Source: an uncultured Anderseniella sp.
GTDB lineage: Bacteria > Pseudomonadota > Alphaproteobacteria > Rhizobiales > Aestuariivirgaceae
NCBI GenBank assembly: GCA_947488295.1
Contig: CANKYU010000002.1
Coordinates: 682,001 to 746,000, forward strand
Direction of reading: 5' to 3'
Length of the DNA stretch: 64,000 nucleotides
The notes below the pieces were generated by a model. It did no database searches. It was not told where the DNA came from and saw only the letters and a list, made by a program, of their open reading frames with translations. Shown one piece after another: positions 62,629-64,000 of the stretch. The position numbers were made by a program, and so were the translations under genes. Positions within the stretch are counted from its first letter, which is position 1; each line of letters begins with the position of its first letter.

Positions 62629-62978
62629 GCGAAGGTGCGCCTGGCTGCTGTGGTCACATCGCCTGTGTTTGGTGTTCCCGACGGCTCAATCAAAAGAAGA
62701 TGTGCCTCTGCCTTCGCCACAGTCCGATGTTCAACACCCTTGGGAACTACGTAAACCTCACCAGATTTAAGTGTAACCGTGGTGTGCCGCATTTCGATGT
62801 CCAATTCGCCTTTAAGAACCAGAAAAAAGTCATCGGTATCACTGTGAGTATGCCAGTTGAATTCACCTTCAACCTTTACAACCATGATGTCATGGCCATT
62901 GAACTCGGATACAGTTCGAGGCGACCAGCGTTCGTCGAATGAACCTAATTTGTCGGCCAAATTTATTGCCTGGGTCAT
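62625..62978 (-). CDS. Small single-domain cupin protein
   Basis: A 117-aa cupin with motif 1 FNWHTHSDTDDFFLVLKGELDIE (metal His pair and Glu) and motif 2 VYVVPKGVEHRTVAKAEAHLLLIEP. The metal ligands H-x-H, E and the later His are all present. Such proteins are usually isomerases, dioxygenases or sugar/metal binders; no function can be assigned. It is first of a two-gene unit with the GFA protein. Confidence 0.87.
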   Translation of the reverse strand: MTQAINLADKLGSFDERWSPRTVSEFNGHDIMVVKVEGEFNWHTHSDTDDFFLVLKGELDIEMRHTTVTLKSGEVYVVPKGVEHRTVAKAEAHLLLIEPSGTPNTGDVTTAARRTFA

Positions 62979-63077
62979 GTAAAAATCCCTGATGCTTCAG
63001 AACAAGAATATCTCTTCGTCGCAGCCACGGCAACTGCAGCCGGAGTGTGTCTGTGTGCAGTGACCAGCGTCGATCCA

Positions 63078-64000
63078 TCAGGTCCCGGCAAGGCCGGTCT
63101 TGATGAGATCTGCCGCCTTTTCGCCGATCATCAGGGCGGCTGCATTCGTGTTGGCGGCGGGCATGGTCGGCATGATCGAGGCATCGGCGACGCGCAGGCC
63201 GTGGGTGCCGCGGACGCGCAGTTCATGATCGACGATCGCGCTGGCATCATGCACCGGCCCCATGCGGCAGGTGCCGATCATGTGAAACGTGGTGGTGCCG
63301 CGTTCACGCGCCGTGTTCAGAAGCGCCTCGTCGGATTGCACATCCTCTCCGGGATAGAGTTCCCCGGCAAAGAACGGCGCCATGGCGTTGGTGCGCATCA
63401 GCCGGCGGGCCAGCTTGAGCCCGGCAAGCAGCACCTTGCGGTCGGTTTCGGACTTTAGATAGTTGGGGGTGATTTCAGGCGGCTGAAACGGGTCTGAAGA
63501 GCGTGCCAGAACGGTGCCCAGGCTTTCGGGCCGCTGCTGCCACGCGGCCAGCGTCATGCCCGGCTCGTCGTCAAGCCGGCTTTGATGGCCCTCCTTGTAG
63601 CTGGCGGGCATGAAGGTGATCTGCAGGTCGCTTTCGTCGAGCACCGGATCGGACTTGGCGAAGGCATAACACGCCGTCGACGGCAGGCTCAGGATCGACG
63701 GCTTGCCAATGAGCCATTTCGCCACTTCTGCACCGAACGCCCAACCGCGCGATTTCTGGTTGAACGTGTCGACACCCTTTACCCGGGCGGTGAAGCGCGG
63801 CGTGTAGTGATCGCGCAGATTGGCGCCGACGCCGGGTGCTGCATGGCGTACCGGCACGCCAATCCTGGCCAGGTGCGCCGGATCGCCGATGCCGGCAAGC
63901 TGCAGCAATTGCGGTGAATTGATCACCCCGCCACACATGATCACTTCGCGGCGGGCATGGATCGTCTCCGTGCGGCCACCGCGCGTGTACCGGACCCCGG
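63078..64000 (-). CDS. GMC-family oxidoreductase (choline/alcohol dehydrogenase-like), N-terminus outside window
   Basis: The frame is open to the right edge; about 307 C-terminal residues are visible and the N-terminal FAD-binding part is missing. It has GMC signature 2 (GGVINSPQLLQLAGIGDPAHL), VGANLRDHY, and the C-terminal active site with the catalytic His in FHMIGTCRMG and Asn in MPAANTNAAALMIGEKAADLI. It oxidises an alcohol, possibly choline or a polyol, with FAD. A betaine-pathway role would suit the rest of the window but is not shown. Confidence 0.9.
   Translation of the reverse strand, partial: GVRYTRGGRTETIHARREVIMCGGVINSPQLLQLAGIGDPAHLARIGVPVRHAAPGVGANLRDHYTPRFTARVKGVDTFNQKSRGWAFGAEVAKWLIGKPSILSLPSTACYAFAKSDPVLDESDLQITFMPASYKEGHQSRLDDEPGMTLAAWQQRPESLGTVLARSSDPFQPPEITPNYLKSETDRKVLLAGLKLARRLMRTNAMAPFFAGELYPGEDVQSDEALLNTARERGTTTFHMIGTCRMGPVHDASAIVDHELRVRGTHGLRVADASIMPTMPAANTNAAALMIGEKAADLIKTGLAGT

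Overview
The window reads as the chromosome of a GC-rich alphaproteobacterium, probably a marine or soil member of the Hyphomicrobiales/Rhodobacterales sphere. The pointers are a C4-pathway 5-aminolevulinate synthase, BtaAB betaine-lipid genes next to a PlcP-type phospholipase, a complete C-P lyase cluster with PHO boxes, heterotetrameric sarcosine oxidase, TRAP/TAXI and peptide ABC transporters, and short palindromic intergenic repeats of alphaproteobacterial type. The assignment is inferred from gene content only.

Layout. 1-7.65 kb: a divergent catabolic cluster, probably for a quaternary amine or betaine (two enolase-superfamily enzymes, an MDR dehydrogenase and a dimethylglycine-dehydrogenase-like flavoprotein on the minus strand; an RpiR regulator, a Rieske oxygenase and a CMD-family protein on the plus strand). 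8-18 kb: a minus-strand run encoding a TPP enzyme, an M20 amidohydrolase, a metal-dependent amidohydrolase and a peptide-type ABC importer, with a 0.3-kb palindromic element between the two permease genes. 18-23.5 kb: hemA, a diverged copy of its 3' end, a small unknown gene, and a TAXI-TRAP importer. 23.6-25.6 kb: tRNA-Arg(CCG) followed by an AT-richer islet that carries only a DUF6119 gene and ends in an imperfect copy of the tRNA 3' end. 25.6-40 kb: a phosphorus-scavenging supercluster: btaA-btaB-plcP-glycosyltransferase, phnGHIJKLM-HD-phnN, and convergent DUF1045-phnE-phnD-phnC, with a PHO-box-like repeat upstream of each of the three transcription units. 40-43 kb: a GT2/LAB_N/ArnT-like envelope-glycosylation trio and a small secreted protein. 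43-49.5 kb: a GlxA-type regulator and soxBDAG.

49.5-58.3 kb is an AT-richer accessory island. It holds a 1119-aa SF2 helicase gene that ends at an amber codon followed by 59 more open in-frame codons, and a divergent, tightly overlapping three-gene operon: a nucleoside-phosphorylase-like/class-I-aaRS-like fusion, an SPPY-type methyltransferase, and a radical SAM enzyme with a PqqD-like N-terminus. I do not recognise this combination and regard it as the best candidate here for an undescribed nucleic-acid-modifying or defence system. 58.3-64 kb returns to GC-rich DNA with small hypothetical proteins, an EF-G copy lacking its GTPase domain, a DUF3592-like membrane protein, an HTH protein, GFA and cupin proteins, and the C-terminal part of a GMC oxidoreductase that runs off the end.

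How the parts work together: the left and sox clusters break down methylated amines, the phn/bta/plcP genes save and scavenge phosphorus (presumably under PhoB), and the two islands are strain-specific additions, one of them at a tRNA gene.
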